The translations under genes were made by a program, and so were the position numbers. Source: Symsagittifera roscoffensis (taxonomy: Eukaryota > Xenacoelomorpha > Acoela > Convolutidae). From it: a stretch of 64,000 nucleotides of DNA. The stretch spans positions 69,678,123 to 69,742,122 of the forward strand of contig NC_087064.1 of NCBI RefSeq assembly GCF_963678635.1. Reading direction: 5' to 3'. This document shows, piece after piece, positions 29,874 through 42,216 of the stretch (position 1 is the stretch's first letter; each line of letters begins with the position of its first letter). Below the pieces are notes generated by a model. The model saw nothing but the letters and a program-made list of their open reading frames with translations, ran no database searches and was not told the origin of the DNA.

Positions 29874-30994
29874 CCTGTTAAAGGCACGAGACCATCATGA
29901 TCAGCAAACGTTTCAGCGACGAACCCTCCGCTCCGGGCGTATGCCCGAGTTAGAGGCCTCAATGACATTTATTGTACTAGGGGGAAGGTGCGTACCCTCC
30001 GCCTAGTACTATTTAGCTTTTTACTTAGTTAACACCAAAAATTCCGGGGGCCGGGACCAGAAACAATTAAAGAGAAAGCGTAAAACCAAACAAAAATAGT
30101 GTATAACCAAAAAAAAACCGAAAACAAACTTATTTGAAAACAAAAAAAAAGAACAAAAAACAGTAAAAAATCCAAAAAAACCAAAAACAATAAAAAACAT
30201 AAAGTGACAGTTTATATGTTATCTCCGGACGAGATGTGATCTGACCTGCCTAATTGTTGTTGTTTCGGATTGATTAATATACTTTCTGATAGAAAGATTG
30301 TGTGTTTTGGTGACGGGTTGGGTACCCATCTTGAGTGTAATTTGAGGTTTTAAGCACGTTAATGGTGATTTTGCCGGTGGCCGGAGGGTAGAGTGGCACA
30401 GTGAGCGACGTGTTCTACACTCAACAGGGGCATCAGGGACAACATCCACAACTTGAAACAATTTTAGTCTCGTTCGGGTACTATTTCATCAAAACTTAAG
30501 AGGTTGGGTGTACGATTGGCTCGGTCCGATTGTACCCTCCATCGATCACAAATTTCCGAGTTGAGGGTCTTAATTCGGGTTTTTTGGTGCAAAGGAGGGT
30601 ATAGCAATATTCATTAACGACTACTAATAGATTATTGTCCTCACTATATATTACTTATCTCCTATTTAGACCCGAGAAACACCACAATTTTGTCGAAAAT
30701 TACTGATTTTCGACCAAACTGTAGAACCCCAAAATTTTGGATATCCGAGCTTTTCCGAACAGCAAAAGCTTTTATACAGGGAGTTACTACGTAGTTCGGT
30801 CCCTCTAACTAAAGAAACCCCACGGAAAAAGACTTAGTAGAAGTTAGCGAAAACAAAATTTTTCTATCAAAATTTTGATAATTTTCCGAATTATGTCAAT
30901 TTGTTTTGGGGATCGAGTTTTTGAGTTTGTAAAAATGTTTGCGTTAGGAGCGTGCTAGCATAACGTGCTCGGTTACTAGAGAAATTTTTGAGTA

Positions 30995-31061
30995 ACCCTC
31001 CGATTAGCTCTGTGGATAGAGCTAACGACTTAAAGATTTGAAAAGGAAGGAATCGGAGGGT
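30995..31061 (+). other. Structured leader hairpin with nested stem
   Basis: ACCCTCCGATT (30,995-31,005) pairs perfectly with AATCGGAGGGT (31,051-31,061), 11 bp. Directly inside, AGCTCT (31,006-31,011) pairs with AGAGCT (31,018-31,023) around loop GTGGAT. The rest (AACGACTTAAAG) is unpaired. The outer arm uses the same CCCTCCG word as the nearby array. Confidence 0.6.
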
Positions 31062-31552
31062 CTAAATTTGACAAATTGGCCAAATTTTTCTCTCCAAACC
31101 AATTTTGGTTCAATTTTTTGCATTGTTCCCGGGCCGTACGGGGCTATTACGCTCGTTTTAGGCACTTTCAATAGAAATTGCGGAAAAAGTCTATCAGAAC
31201 CTACATAGGTGGTGAAAAAAGGTCATTTTGACAAACGCGTTTTTGGCGATTTCTCAAAGACTAGCCAACCGATTGGAATAATTTTGGTAATATAAGTCGA
31301 CGTTTTTGACCAATTTACCGGACCGCAAACGTTTTTGGGTTGATAATCTCGGAAAAGAAATTTTTTTTAGAAATTGTTGGTTCGTAGGCGCCAAATTTCA
31401 GGGAACCCTCCGAGCGGCAGAAAATTTTATAAGATCACCTTTTCATCCTACTGGGAAGGTTGACCGTGTCAGCCAACCTGATTTTAAGTCAGTTACACCG
31501 CAATCGGAGGCTTTATCACGGTAAAAATAACCCTTTTTCTTGATTTTTGGCG

Positions 31553-31753
31553 AACCCTCCGAAGTAACCCTCCGGAGTCAGCTAAGCTCCTTAGCAACCC
31601 TCCTTAGTGGAAATTTTCCAAGGGACACTCCGAAGTAACTTGGGTGATTTAGGTACCCTCCGAAGTAACCCTCCGAGGTAAGCTAAGTGTCTTAACAACC
31701 GTCCGGAGTAACCCTCCGGAGTGACTTAAGCCTCTTAGCAACCCTCCTTCTTG
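31553..31753 (+). repeat. Short-motif array AACCCTCCGNAGTA (about 9 copies)
   Basis: Nine variants in 200 bp of leader, such as AACCCTCCGGAGTA, AACCCTCCGAAGTA and AACCCTCCTTAGTG, with irregular spacing of 14-40 bp. The core TCCGGA is a palindrome. The leader of element C has the reverse-complement form. Confidence 0.75.
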
Positions 31754-31962
31754 AAAACTTAGGGGTATCTTCTGGGGCAATTTGAGCAACTAGAATATCC
31801 ATTTAGAGTCGGGATAAAAAGTCAACTACTAACGGGCGTGCATATTAAGATAACAGGAACCCATTTGACGCGGAGTTTCGTGATCAACTTTGGATTCTTG
31901 ATCGGGTCTGTTAGAGGTACCCGAACAAAATTTTTTTTTTGATTGTGATTTTGGTTGTGTGG

Positions 31963-32053
31963 TTGCCTTGAGCTACTTAATAGGAAAGCTCGGGCAATCC
32001 GGGAACGCATAAAAGAAGACCTCGGTGATTGTATTAGGCACTCGCTTGAGAAG
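31963..32053 (+). other. Two-hairpin leader RNA element, copy 1 of element B
   Basis: Stem 1: TTGCCTTGAGCT pairs around loop with AGCTCGGGCAA-like sequence. Stem 2: CTCGGTG and CGCTTGAG around gattgtattaggca. This copy is the most diverged of the three in B. Confidence 0.5.
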
Positions 32054-32140
32054 AAAAGTTGTTCCCTGCTCTCGTGCACTTGAAGCGTTACGGGTGTGGG
32101 GGAGCTTTTTCATAGACTTTAGAAATTTTTCGATCAGAGG

Positions 32141-32233
32141 TTGCCCCTTGAGCTACTTGGTAGGACAAATCGGGCAACCGCAGGATACCTAAAAGAAGAC
32201 CTCGGTGGGTGTATTACTCACTCACTTGAGAAG
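32141..32233 (+). other. Two-hairpin leader RNA element, copy 2 of element B
   Basis: TTGCCCCTTGAG with TCGGGCAA gives stem 1, and CTCGGTGGGTG with CACTCACTTGAG gives stem 2. It lies about 0.5 kb ahead of the first gag start. Confidence 0.55.
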
Positions 32234-32715
32234 ACTGTGTCCTGGACTTTGTTCTTTTGGAGTGTTCCGAGCGAGGGAAGTCTTTTTCTTTAAGACTAAG
32301 AATTTATTTTTCTATTCCTGAATCATCACTGCTTTTTTACAAAAGATTGTTTGATTTTAACAAAGCAGTGACTCTATAAGACTGTGGCGGTAAATTGATA
32401 CTGACAAAAAGTCGCTGTCACCTGTAGGATATTCTTATCTGATTATCAATTGTGGTTTGTTTATTGATTATATCTAGTGAAAATTTCGTGATACTGTTAT
32501 ACTATACAACGGGGTTGAGTTAGCATTATATCAATACTGAGCAGGCCCTGTGTGTAACTTTAGCTTGGTCACTAAAATTATCATCGAGAAATCTAAGAGA
32601 CATTTTTGATACTAACGAGATCGAGTAGGCAGCGTTAAGTAAATTAACTTGAACTTGTTTGCGGTACGTGTGCCTTGCCATTAATTTGTGCGAGTATTAC
32701 TGTTTGTTACAAAAT

Positions 32716-33359
32716 TTGCAGCGTAGGGACTCGTTGGGATCAACTAATAAGATTCCCAGGCTGAGCAAGGGAAGCACGCAAAAATATAAAACTATGCGTA
32801 GCCAATCTTCGTTTAGCAGCGCTTCCGACGTTTTTGCTGGCAACGAATCGACTGAAGGTCAAGCTGATCTTTCAGTGAGCGAAAGGAAACTAAGAAGCGA
32901 GAAGAACCTCGATGGCAATCAAGGGCGAAGCGCCGAGGCCCGACCGTCGAGCGAAGCGCTTGTGGACCCCTTTGATGATGGGGAACCAACGCTTATTCGA
33001 CCCGACTTTTGAGCCGAGCAAGGACCTCGGACGGGAGGAAGCCGAGAGGACGGAGGAGGCCTCGGAGCGTTCCGAAATCGAGCCGCGAGAGGAAGTGTTA
33101 TCCAGGGGAATGTCCAAATTGGAGACTAAGAGTGATAAGTGGAGAAAAGAACTTTCAAATCCAGCCAACATCCACTCCAAGGAACGACATGAGCGGGAAG
33201 GCGTTGTCCGCCTCGCCAACCAGGCCCATGTCTGATGGGATATCGATAAGAGCGTCCTCGACGTTCGACAGGTTGATGATGTCGATGGGCAAGCAAAAGG
33301 GCGGCGCGTCATCAAGTACCAGGCTGCAGCCGCAGTTGACCTACAGCCTGGTACTTGAT
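32716..33359 (+). pseudogene. Gag N-terminal fragment of element B, first tandem copy
   Basis: The gag start codon of the other copy is TTG here (32,716). The frame (QRRDSLGSTNKIPRLSK and on to ALVDPFDDGEP) stops at 33,010 and continues in other frames to 33,235. It then breaks into leader sequence at 33,340-33,360. The N-terminus does not resemble that of the A/C subfamily. The last 48 bp form a 16-bp inverted repeat (see findings). Confidence 0.6.
33311..33359 (+). repeat. 16-bp perfect inverted repeat at a duplication junction
   Basis: ATCAAGTACCAGGCTG (33,311-33,326) and its exact complement CAGCCTGGTACTTGAT (33,344-33,359). The left arm is normal gag sequence (compare 34,734-34,749); the right arm is found only at this junction, immediately before leader sequence resumes. 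Confidence 0.8.
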
Positions 33360-33367
33360 GAGCCTCG

Positions 33368-33466
33368 TTGCCTTGAGCTACTTAGTAGGACAGCTCGGGC
33401 AATAGAAATACACCTAAAAGAAGACCTCGGTGGGTGTATTAGGCAAATACACACTCACTTGAGAAG
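33368..33466 (+). other. Two-hairpin leader RNA element, copy 3 of element B
   Basis: Best-formed copy. Stem 1 is TTGCCTTGAGCT with AGCTCGGGCAA. Stem 2 is CTCGGTGGGTGTATT with AATACACACTCACTTGAG. It precedes the second gag start by about 0.5 kb, as in the unduplicated arrangement. Confidence 0.6.
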
Positions 33467-33945
33467 ACTGTCCTGGACTTTGTTCTTTTGGAGTGTTCCG
33501 ATCGAGGGAAGTCTTTTTCTTTAAGAGTAAGAGTTTATTTTTCTCTTCCCGAATCATCACTGCTTTTTTACAAAAGATTGTTTGATTTTAACAAAGCAGT
33601 GACTTGATAAGACTGTGGTGTAAATTGATACTGACAAAAGGTCGCTGTCACCTGTAGGATATTCTTATCTGATTATCAATTGTGTTTTGTGTATTGATTA
33701 TATCTTGTGAAAATTTCGTGATACTGTTATACTATACAACGGGGTTGAGTTAGCATTATATCAATACTGAGCAGGCCCTGTGTGTAACTTTAGCTTGGTC
33801 ACTAAAATTATCATCGAGAAACCTAAGAGACATTTTTGATACTAACGAGATCGAGTAGGCAGCGTTAAGTAAATTAACTTGAACTTGTTTGCGGTACGTG
33901 TGCATTGCCATTAATTTGTGCGAGTATTACTGTTTGTTACAAAAT

Positions 33946-36663
33946 ATGCAGCGTAGGGATTCGTTAGGATCGACTACTAAGATTCCCAGGCTGAGCAAGG
34001 GAATCACGCGAAAATTTAAAACTAGGCGTAGCCATTCTTTGTTTAGCAGCGCTTCCGACGTTTTTGCTGACAACGAATCGACTGAAGGTCAAGCTGATCT
34101 TTCAGTGAGCGAAATGAAACTAAGAAGCGAGAAGAACCTCGATGGCGACCAAGGGCGAAGCGCCGCGGCCCGACCGTCGAGCGGAGCGCTTGTGGACCCC
34201 TTTGATGAAGGGGAACGAACGCTTATTCGACCCGACTTTTGAGCCGAGCAAGGACCTCGGACGGGAGGAAGTCGAGAGGACGGAGGAGGCCTCGGAGCGT
34301 TCCGAGGTCGAGCCGCGAGAAGAAGTGTTATTCAGGGGAATGTCCAAATCGGAGACTAAGAGTCATATGTGGAGAAAAGAACTTTCACATCCGGCCAACA
34401 TTCATTCATTTCTGGCCAAGCGGAGCAAGAAAGCGATGATGTCGAGTATAAGCCCGAGTGAAGGTTAAACGGGATCGAAGGCCAGGAAAAGCTGGAAGTC
34501 TTTGTACGAGGAGCGCATGGCGTCACTACGAACTGAAGGTCTGTCTTCCAGTTATGACCATCCGGAGATAACCCATCCGGATGTGAACTTCACGCCGTGC
34601 CCAAGGAACGACATGAGCAGGAAGGCGTTGTCCGCCTCGCCAACCATGCCCATGTCTGATGGGATAACGATAAGAGCGTCCTCGACGTTCGACAGGTTGA
34701 TGATGTCGATAGGCAAGCAAAAGGGCGGCGCATCATCAAGTACCAGGCTGCAGCCGCAGTTGACCTCATCTTCTCTGGGGCTAACCCCGACATTGGGGCA
34801 GCTGGCGATATAAGTGACATGTTTGATCGCGTAAGGACTGGTCTGGATGAACTGAGACGGGACATGACTAAAAGAATAGATCAAGTTGACGAGAGAGCTC
34901 ACCAGGTCGAGAGAATTTGCGAGATGAACTGACGCACGTGAAGTCGCAGGCGAGAGTCGATCAGGCTCAATTGATTCGCAACACCGATCAAGGCTTGGAA
35001 CAGGCAAACAAGGAGTCAGAGGAAAGAGAGGCTAGGATGACAAGAAAGATCGAGCGATTGTTGAACGATCATGACAATACCTATGCCCATACGGTAACTA
35101 GCCTGGAAAAAAGGTTAGATGCCAAATCTGACCTGATGATGCGGAAGCTTGACGAAAACTTTAACGGAAGTAGTCGGGAGGAGCGTTCCAACCCAAGAGA
35201 GCGCTCACGCCAGGCGAATGATGGAGATGGAGCAGGCAACTATGCAGGGGCCCAGCAAAATTCGAGAGCAAATTACGAATATAGGAATAGGGAGCGGCCC
35301 AGGGCAGCCCCATCGAGAACAGGTTGGACGAACCCGGTCCCGCCGTAGACTGATGCCACCCCGGAGACAAGATTCCCCTCTGTGCCACAAGTCAGATTGG
35401 TCCCAGATCTGAGGTCTCACAGGACACGACGATGTATGTTTTGATGTTTGAGCCTCTGATCAGATCTCTCGAGACATTCATCACCAAGCTCTCGAAGTCA
35501 ACCGAGAGAGGAGAGAGGTCAAGAAGGACTCTGAAAAAGCCGAAACCATACAAAGACGAATCAGACGGCTGCATTGATACTTAGATAGAGGTGATTAAGT
35601 TGCACTTTGAAGAGGAAATTCTCTCAAAGAAACAGGAATGCAGCGCACTGACAAGCAACCTGGAGGGTACCGCCCTGAATTGTGTTATGGCGAAAAGGGC
35701 AAATGAACGAGACAGTGCTCGCAAGATATTTGACATCCTGCTGAATCGTTTTGGCTCTGGAGTACAAGGGCATCAGGCTAAGGTGAAGTTCGAGAAGAGG
35801 CGTCAAAGAGTTGACGAACCCATAGACAAAATTTTGGACGACCTTGAATTACTTAGGAGGAGGAGCAACTCCGATGAGAGAATTACCGAACGGAACTTAG
35901 CGATTGCCTCGAAGTTCATGGATGGAGTGAAGAGTGAAGAGTAAAAAACAATGCTAGCCACACACTTCACCCTGTCGCTTGACCAGGTACCCACGCCCGA
36001 TGATTTGCGTATGAAGTCGCGTGAGTACTTGCTCATAAAACCGAGGGCGCAAAACCATTTCAGCAACTATGGCAACTACAGCGGAACAAACACTGGCGCG
36101 AACTCCAGTTGGTACAAACCTCGCGACGACATGGATAAGAAGAGGTCCTGTGCGAATTTTGGCTCAATAGACCACCATGATTCCGCATGTTCTGCTTTTA
36201 AACAGAACATGAAGGCGATAGGCCACTTTCTCGACGACGTTGATGCGACCGACGAGGACCACGAAGAGTACGTTAGAGGGCTCATTATGAAGTATGGACC
36301 GAGGTGCTACTTCTGTAAATTGGAGAGACACTTCAAGTCGGACTGCACTCAATTTTGGAACATTCCCGCCATGAAGAGGCGCTTTCGGGCGTCAAAGCCA
36401 GTCGAGCACGTCTGATGAAAAAGGCTGAATCTCGACGAAAAGAGACAACACCGAGCACTTTTACGACTAAGAAGGTGAATACCATGCCTGACGAGGTGGT
36501 AGCCTCAAGCTTGGAGGCAGAGTCGGCCGGCCCGATCAAGGTGGATTATGGTTTGGCAGCAAAGACAGCGTTGCAGAATGTCCAACAGGAACTAGAAACG
36601 AAAGAAATTGAGCAATGGGTAAGGTCGGAGAGCACAGATCTTCGGAAAAAATTTGACTTTTAG
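33946..36663 (+). pseudogene. Gag of element B, multiply frameshifted
   Basis: Starts with ATG at 33,946 (MQRRDSLGS). Pieces run 33,946-34,242, 34,142-34,468, 34,502-34,813, 34,917-35,348 (coiled coil, ERLLNDHDNTYAHTVTSLEK), 35,591-35,944 (capsid-like, with LHFEEEIL, RFGSGVQGHQAKV), 35,951-36,415 and 36,355-36,663. The first zinc knuckle has lost its second Cys (CANF), while the second (CYFCKLERHFKSDC, near 36,305-36,346) keeps CCHC. From the capsid-like region on it resembles A and C closely; before that only the layout is alike. Confidence 0.75.
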
Positions 36664-36743
36664 AATAAACAACGAAAGAGGACACACAGGAACCCAGAAA
36701 GCAGGGATTAAAACTAACCGTCATATCGGGTAGAACTTTCGGC

Positions 36744-38171
36744 ATGACGAAAGAAAGGACGAATATAATGTCCATTATCTCAGTCGCAGGACACCAGGTG
36801 GTCAAGAACTTGAGTGAACCGTCCGAGATTACGTTGGTCCACCTGGACATTTATGCAGACTTCCTGAGGGAGAAGGATCCCAAGCTGGACTCCAGGGCTG
36901 TGCGAGCGCTGCTCACGACGCGAGGTCTTAGGCTGATGAGAGTGGATGGACATTACATCGATGTCCATGGCCCATATCCGATTCTGATGAATGTGGACGG
37001 CATAAATATTTACACAAAAGCTCACGTAACTGATGCGAGTGATCAGGTAGGCCGGATATACATTGGCCAAGAAGAGCTGAAGGTGAGACGAATCGGACAC
37101 AATGCCATGCCTGAACAAGATGCGGTCCACATAGGTTGCGAAGCCGATCTGGCAGCACATGTGCTAGATGTGCAGGGCAGACAACTTTCAGTGAAAGGAC
37201 TGTTAGACACGGGTTTCGTGGTCAGTGTCATGCCAGTCAAAACCTGGACTGACATGGGCTTTGACAGATCGTATTTGATACCGAAAAACATCAGACTAGC
37301 AGCTGCCAATCAGGGAGCAATATATGTGACAGGACGGACCCCGATCATATCACTGCAACTTGGGGGAAAACATCTTTGGATGAGCTTCCTAGTGGTGGAA
37401 AATTTGGACGAATCCAATCAATTCATCCTGGGAAGGGACTTTTTACGCAACTTTGATGTCACGATCGACCTCAATGACGGGTTGATCAGGATCAAATATC
37501 CGGAGAGGAATTATGAAAAGAAACCTCTTAATCAGATTTTAATTAACCAGGCTAAGGTGCCGATTTTTCAGGATCGAAAAGTGAGATTGAAACCAAACCT
37601 AGCCGTGGTAGCGACGTTTAATATGAGGAATCTAAATGAACTCAGTAATGACAGACAGGTGTGCCTGGTACCAAATCCAAACATTAGGAGCTCGGTTATT
37701 TTAGGAAGAAGCTTTTCACTCACTCAGAGCGGACTGTGTGTGAGTGTGTTGTTGAACACAGAAGCAACAACAGTGACAATACAGAGGGGAAAGAAACTTG
37801 GCTACGTATTGCCTCTGAACACAGATTTTCAGAGTGTGGAAAACTTGAAAAAGTTTGCTTTAACTAAATGTCCCTTGCATGAGAATCAAGAATGTATATT
37901 GAAGAGAGTAAATGAATTGAAATCTTCTAAGAAATTGTTTTCAATGAAGTCGGAAACAAATGATGGGTTGTCTAGTTGTTCGAATTTTCCCGAGAGACCG
38001 ACAGAAACAGAGTTAGCAGCGGATAAACCGGTACTACCTGAGATAGAACATCTAAAGGGTAAAGTATCAGACAAGGAACTAGATTCGCTCAGGGCGCTAC
38101 TAAGTCGGAACGCAGACGTTTTTTCGAAACATAAGGCCAACATAGGTTGCTGTAATTTTGTAGAACACTAA
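36744..38171 (+). CDS. Pol protease and linker, element B (475 codons open)
   Basis: Longest intact frame of element B. N-terminal conserved region (SIISVAGHQV, LVHLDIYADFL), retropepsin core LLDTGF (near residue 154) and FILGRDFL (near residue 225), then the conserved linker ending NIGCCNFVEH. The usual Ala/Ser after DTG is Phe here, which would probably harm the active site. The frame ends at a TAA where A continues HEIEL, so RT was fused behind it. Confidence 0.85.
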   Translation: MTKERTNIMSIISVAGHQVVKNLSEPSEITLVHLDIYADFLREKDPKLDSRAVRALLTTRGLRLMRVDGHYIDVHGPYPILMNVDGINIYTKAHVTDASDQVGRIYIGQEELKVRRIGHNAMPEQDAVHIGCEADLAAHVLDVQGRQLSVKGLLDTGFVVSVMPVKTWTDMGFDRSYLIPKNIRLAAANQGAIYVTGRTPIISLQLGGKHLWMSFLVVENLDESNQFILGRDFLRNFDVTIDLNDGLIRIKYPERNYEKKPLNQILINQAKVPIFQDRKVRLKPNLAVVATFNMRNLNELSNDRQVCLVPNPNIRSSVILGRSFSLTQSGLCVSVLLNTEATTVTIQRGKKLGYVLPLNTDFQSVENLKKFALTKCPLHENQECILKRVNELKSSKKLFSMKSETNDGLSSCSNFPERPTETELAADKPVLPEIEHLKGKVSDKELDSLRALLSRNADVFSKHKANIGCCNFVEH

Positions 38172-39470
38172 ATTGAGATAGAAGAGGGCTCGGTACCTCA
38201 TAGGGAAGGGGCGAGAAGAATGACCCCTCATAAATTGGAAGCGTGCCGGAAGGAAATCGAGATGTTAATGGAGTACCACATGATCGAGCCGTCGAAATCC
38301 CCGTGGGCTTGTGGCGTCGTCATAGCTAAAAAGAAGGGGGGCAACTCAGGTTTTGTTGTGATTTCCGTTATCTGAACGCAGTGACTATAAAGGAGGCATA
38401 CCCGATTCCCCGCATCGATGAGAGGCTATCCAAGCTGGGGGACGCAAAGTTCTTCACGACGTTAGATTTGGGCTCGGCGTTCTGGCAAGTGCCACTCCGA
38501 AAGCAAGATCGTGAAAAAACGGGCTTCGCCTGCGAGCTGGGATTGTTCCAGTGGAAGATTATGCCGTTCGGATTGTGCAACGCGACGGCCACATTCCAGC
38601 GACTGATGGCCCAGGAACTCACGAGTGTGATGACGAAATACGGGAACCTCATCATGTGTTAAGTCGATGATGTCGTGATCGCAACGCCAACCCTAGAGGA
38701 TCACATAGAGAGGTTGGATGAGGTGTTTACTTGCATGAAGCAGGCGGGACTGAAATGTAAACCCTCGAAGTGTGAAATCCTCAGAGACTTCATAAAGTAT
38801 CTAGGCCGCCCTATGATAAGCATGGAGTGAGACCAGACCCCGAAGCGGTCGAAGCGGTTTTGACCTGGAAGGCACCCAAGACAGATACACAACTGATGAG
38901 CTTCTTGGGGTTTGCTAACTATTATCGGGAGCTCGTCAAGGGATACGCCGACAAGATGTACCCCATGCAACAGTTGATGAGAAATAAAAGCAAAAAGTTC
39001 ACTTGGACCGATGAGGCACAAGTTTCATTTGAAAATATTAAACGTGAATTTTGCGAGGCACCAAACCTCGGCATGCCAACAGAGAAGCGGATTCTTGTGT
39101 TAGACACGGATGTATCAGTGGTTGCGATATCAGGCATACTTCAACAGGAGCAAGAGTGGAACGGGAGACGGTTCTCCGTCCAATAGCCTACGGAAGTAAG
39201 GCCTTGAGCGATACCGAGATGAAGTATGGCGCACCAAAAGCGGAAATGTTCGCGGTGATCACTTTCGTGGAGAAATACAGGTCCTACTTGAGGAGTGCTC
39301 CCTTCAAGTTGCGTGTGGATAATCGTGCCCTTGCCTGGCTGAAAACCTATTCGATGGACCAAAGTTCTATTGGTCGTTGGATCGTGCGCCTGGATGGATA
39401 CCACATGATCATAGAGCACCGTACCCGTGGCAAGCATCAGAATGCTGATAGCCTCAGTAAGAAGACATAA
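38172..39470 (+). pseudogene. Reverse transcriptase and RNase H of element B
   Basis: Pieces: 38,172-38,345, 38,381-38,662 (TTLDLGSAFWQV, MPFGLCNATATFQ), then TAA at 38,660 in the place of Tyr in YVDD. The thumb/connection follows at 38,827-39,186 (SFLGFANYYREL). RNase H motifs are VLDTDVS, AEMFAVI, VDNRALAW and HQNADSLSKK (39,090-39,470), in two frames. Unlike element A there is no RT duplication. Confidence 0.8.
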
Positions 39471-42216
39471 TTCTATGAGCGCCTCGAAGAAAAGCAAGCT
39501 AACCTAGCGGAGGTCAAAGACGGGTTTTCATTGCTAGACAAGGCGACTTACGACAAACTACCACTCACTAGATGGCTGGATAAGTCACGGCATCCTATAC
39601 CAGGATACTCTGAACTTCCAGTGGAAACGGCCGCTGAGATAAAGGTTTTAGCCAGGGTTGAACCCGTTCCGCTGGATCTGCTAGTCCGATCCAATCTGGT
39701 ACAGTAGGAGCTCACCAGGTTGGGTATAAACAGCAGAGCTCTGCTAAATAGGACAGTGAATGTGACATGATGATCGTGAGTATATGATCGTGAGTGGATG
39801 GAGACCGTGCAGCGATTGACCGTCACTGAGAAAACGGAGAAGAGGCCAGTGATCATTCGCGGTCGCGATGTGGAACGGGATTGCCGGTCGATAGTGAACC
39901 AGCTGGTGACCTCAATGCCGAAGGATGTCTTGTTGAGGACTTCGTTCACAGAACGTGGGAAATCGACCCCGGTCCAAGTCACTGAAGAAGTCAGGTTCAA
40001 GTCGAAATCCAGCTTCACGAGAAAAGTACATTTCACGGATGCAAAAGAAGAGTACGATCCGAGCTCAGATTGTTCTTCCGGGGACGAGACAATGTCCGGG
40101 GAGTCAGGCACCTTCGGGCCTGTGCAGGACGACTTGTCTGGGGAGAGGCTGATGAGACAGCCAAGGGACAGAATGTTGTCCGGGAGTCGGGTTCAAAGCA
40201 ACCAAGGGACAGAGTTTTGTCCGGGGAGTCGAGAAACATCACAGACAGATTGGAACATGATGGTGTGGAATCATTCGGCTCAAGTGATGACTCGAGGCCT
40301 CAGTCCTGGGACAACAGATCTGAGACTACTTCCAATTCTTATGTATCGGAGATTGCGATTCATTCCTTGTTGGTGGACTGGAAACAGCGCGTGCTGGACA
40401 GATAAATGCATCAGGATCCGGACAGAGACAGGTACACCTTCGATGAGGAGGGCACTGTGGTGGATTATGCTGCCGATGAGTTCGAGCTGATAGCAGTTTT
40501 GAAACGCCCAACCAGATTACTGCCACATGGTACGGTCGTCCATACCAATCTGGAGCCATCTGTGCAGGAAGCAACTCCTTTAAAGAAGATATGGTGCATC
40601 AAGTTGATGGACGATGCCCATGCTCCGGAGATAATGAGCGGGCAATTGAACGTGATAAAGACGTATCTGAAAGCCAGATACCGACTGTCGGATCTCCTAA
40701 GGGCTCAACAAAATGATAGAATGACGAGCAATCTGAAGAGATGGATCGAGAATGGAGCACCTGACAAAGGATATTTGGAGGAAGACAGCTAAAAGATTTT
40801 GAAGCAATTTTACTTGAAGAGGAAAGATCTATTGTACCTGAACAAAGAAGGGATCGTAGCCTGTAAACGCAAGGAAGAAGACAAGGTGCTTTACAAGTAT
40901 AATTCAATAGTGTTACCACAGTTATACCAGACCGAATTACTCTTTCTTTCACATGACCAGATGGGCCATCAAGGCGTGGACAAAGTGTACAACAGGATAC
41001 AGAAACGATTCGAGTAGCCTGGTTTGAAGAAGGCTTGTGACAAGTGGATCTTTGCATGCTTGTCGTGTCAACAGGTGAAAGACCCCAGGCAACTAAGATT
41101 CCCTCTGCAGTCAATAGAGTCATCGGGATTCAATGAAGTAGTGCAGATTGATCACCAGAAGATATGTATGACAGCCACGGGCTACAATCAGGAGCTAGTA
41201 ATATGCAGAGGCAGCACCCTGCCTGACAGCATCGGCGGAAGAAACATGCGATCACTTGATAAATCTGTGGATAGCGAGGCACGGCTGCCCCATCATATTC
41301 CAATCGGACAATCGCAAAGTATTCGTGGGTGATCTCCGGAAGGAGTTAATGAAAAGGTCGAAGGTAGCACAAGACTACTCGACCACTTATCACCCCCTAA
41401 CGAATGGCCTAGTCGAGAGGCAAAATCGCACGCTGGTATCCATGTTGAGAGTTTATTGCTCACGCTACATGGATGACTGGGATAGACACTTGCCGCAAGT
41501 GATGGGTGCTTACAACAGCACAGAGCATTTCACCACGGGAATAAGTCCGCATATGATGCTAACGGGTCACGAAAAAGCGCTTCCGTTGACGTTTTTCTAC
41601 TCTGAGTATGAAGGGAAGAGAACAGCACCGCAAACATACGTGCGGGACGTCATTAGAAGACAGCAGGGCCTCAATGACTTATGCAGGAGGAACACGCAAC
41701 AGGCGCAAATTAGACAAAAAAGGAGGTTTGATAAAAGGACTGCCGATGCAAAAGCCTACTCAGTTGGTGATTATGTCTGGGTATTCCAGGAAGTAGTTCC
41801 ACCAAAAGGAACCAAAAAATTATTTAAAAAAATGGCATGGCCCATTTCAAATAACAGAAGTGCACCAAGGAGGTCGGTTTTATCGACTGAGCACAGGAAG
41901 AGCAGCTCATTACGAAAACATCAAACCGCACAATGCCTCATCAGAGGATTCGTGCATCCCAGCGGACATGCAAGAGGGAGACTATTTGATGGTGGATCCT
42001 GCTTGTGAGGTGAATGAAAGAGGTACTCGCGACAAAAACGACGGAAATGAGGTGGTGGATGATTGCGATCTACCACTGGATCTAGAGTTGACCGAGCGAG
42101 TAGAGGTGGACGACGAAACTCTACCTTATGCCGAAGAGTACTGGGACTGCCAAGAACAGACTGAAATTGACGAAGGAATACAACCTGACTTTTCTCTCAC
42201 CATGGAGACACGCTAG
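39471..42216 (+). pseudogene. Linker, integrase and GPY/F-like tail of element B
   Basis: Linker pieces 39,798-40,490 and 40,406-40,792 carry MSGE/LSGE-type motifs. Integrase zinc module (SHDQMGHQG, CLSC) is at 40,950-41,070. The first catalytic Asp (QIDHQ) is at 41,147-41,161, but about 40 bp around the following strand are deleted at 41,200, with a frame change. The second Asp (QSDN) and Glu (VERQNR) are in 41,256-42,008. The C-terminal tail (RFYRLSTGRAAHYENIKPHN) is in 41,860-42,216. Not functional as it stands. Confidence 0.8.

Larger units (their letters stand above)
29874..32715 (+). other. 5' leader of element B
   Basis: About 2.8 kb without a supported gene. It holds T/A-rich repeats (30,080-30,200), an 11-bp stem with a nested hairpin (30,995-31,061), an array of CCCTCCG motifs (31,553-31,753) and two copies of the two-hairpin RNA element (31,963-32,233). 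A frame at 31,306-31,524 shows no domain. The leader is alignable with that of element C only in blocks. Confidence 0.6.

Noticed and set aside
30995-31061. Possible tRNA gene (D-arm-like AGCTC, TGTGGAT, AGAGC and a long acceptor-like stem)
   Set aside because: No anticodon arm or T arm with TTCRA can be drawn, and the outer stem is 11 bp; it is better seen as a leader hairpin.
31963-32233. Hammerhead or HDV-like ribozyme in the leader
   Set aside because: The CTGATGA/GAAA core of hammerheads is absent, and I could not fold a double pseudoknot by eye; left as an unclassified structured RNA.
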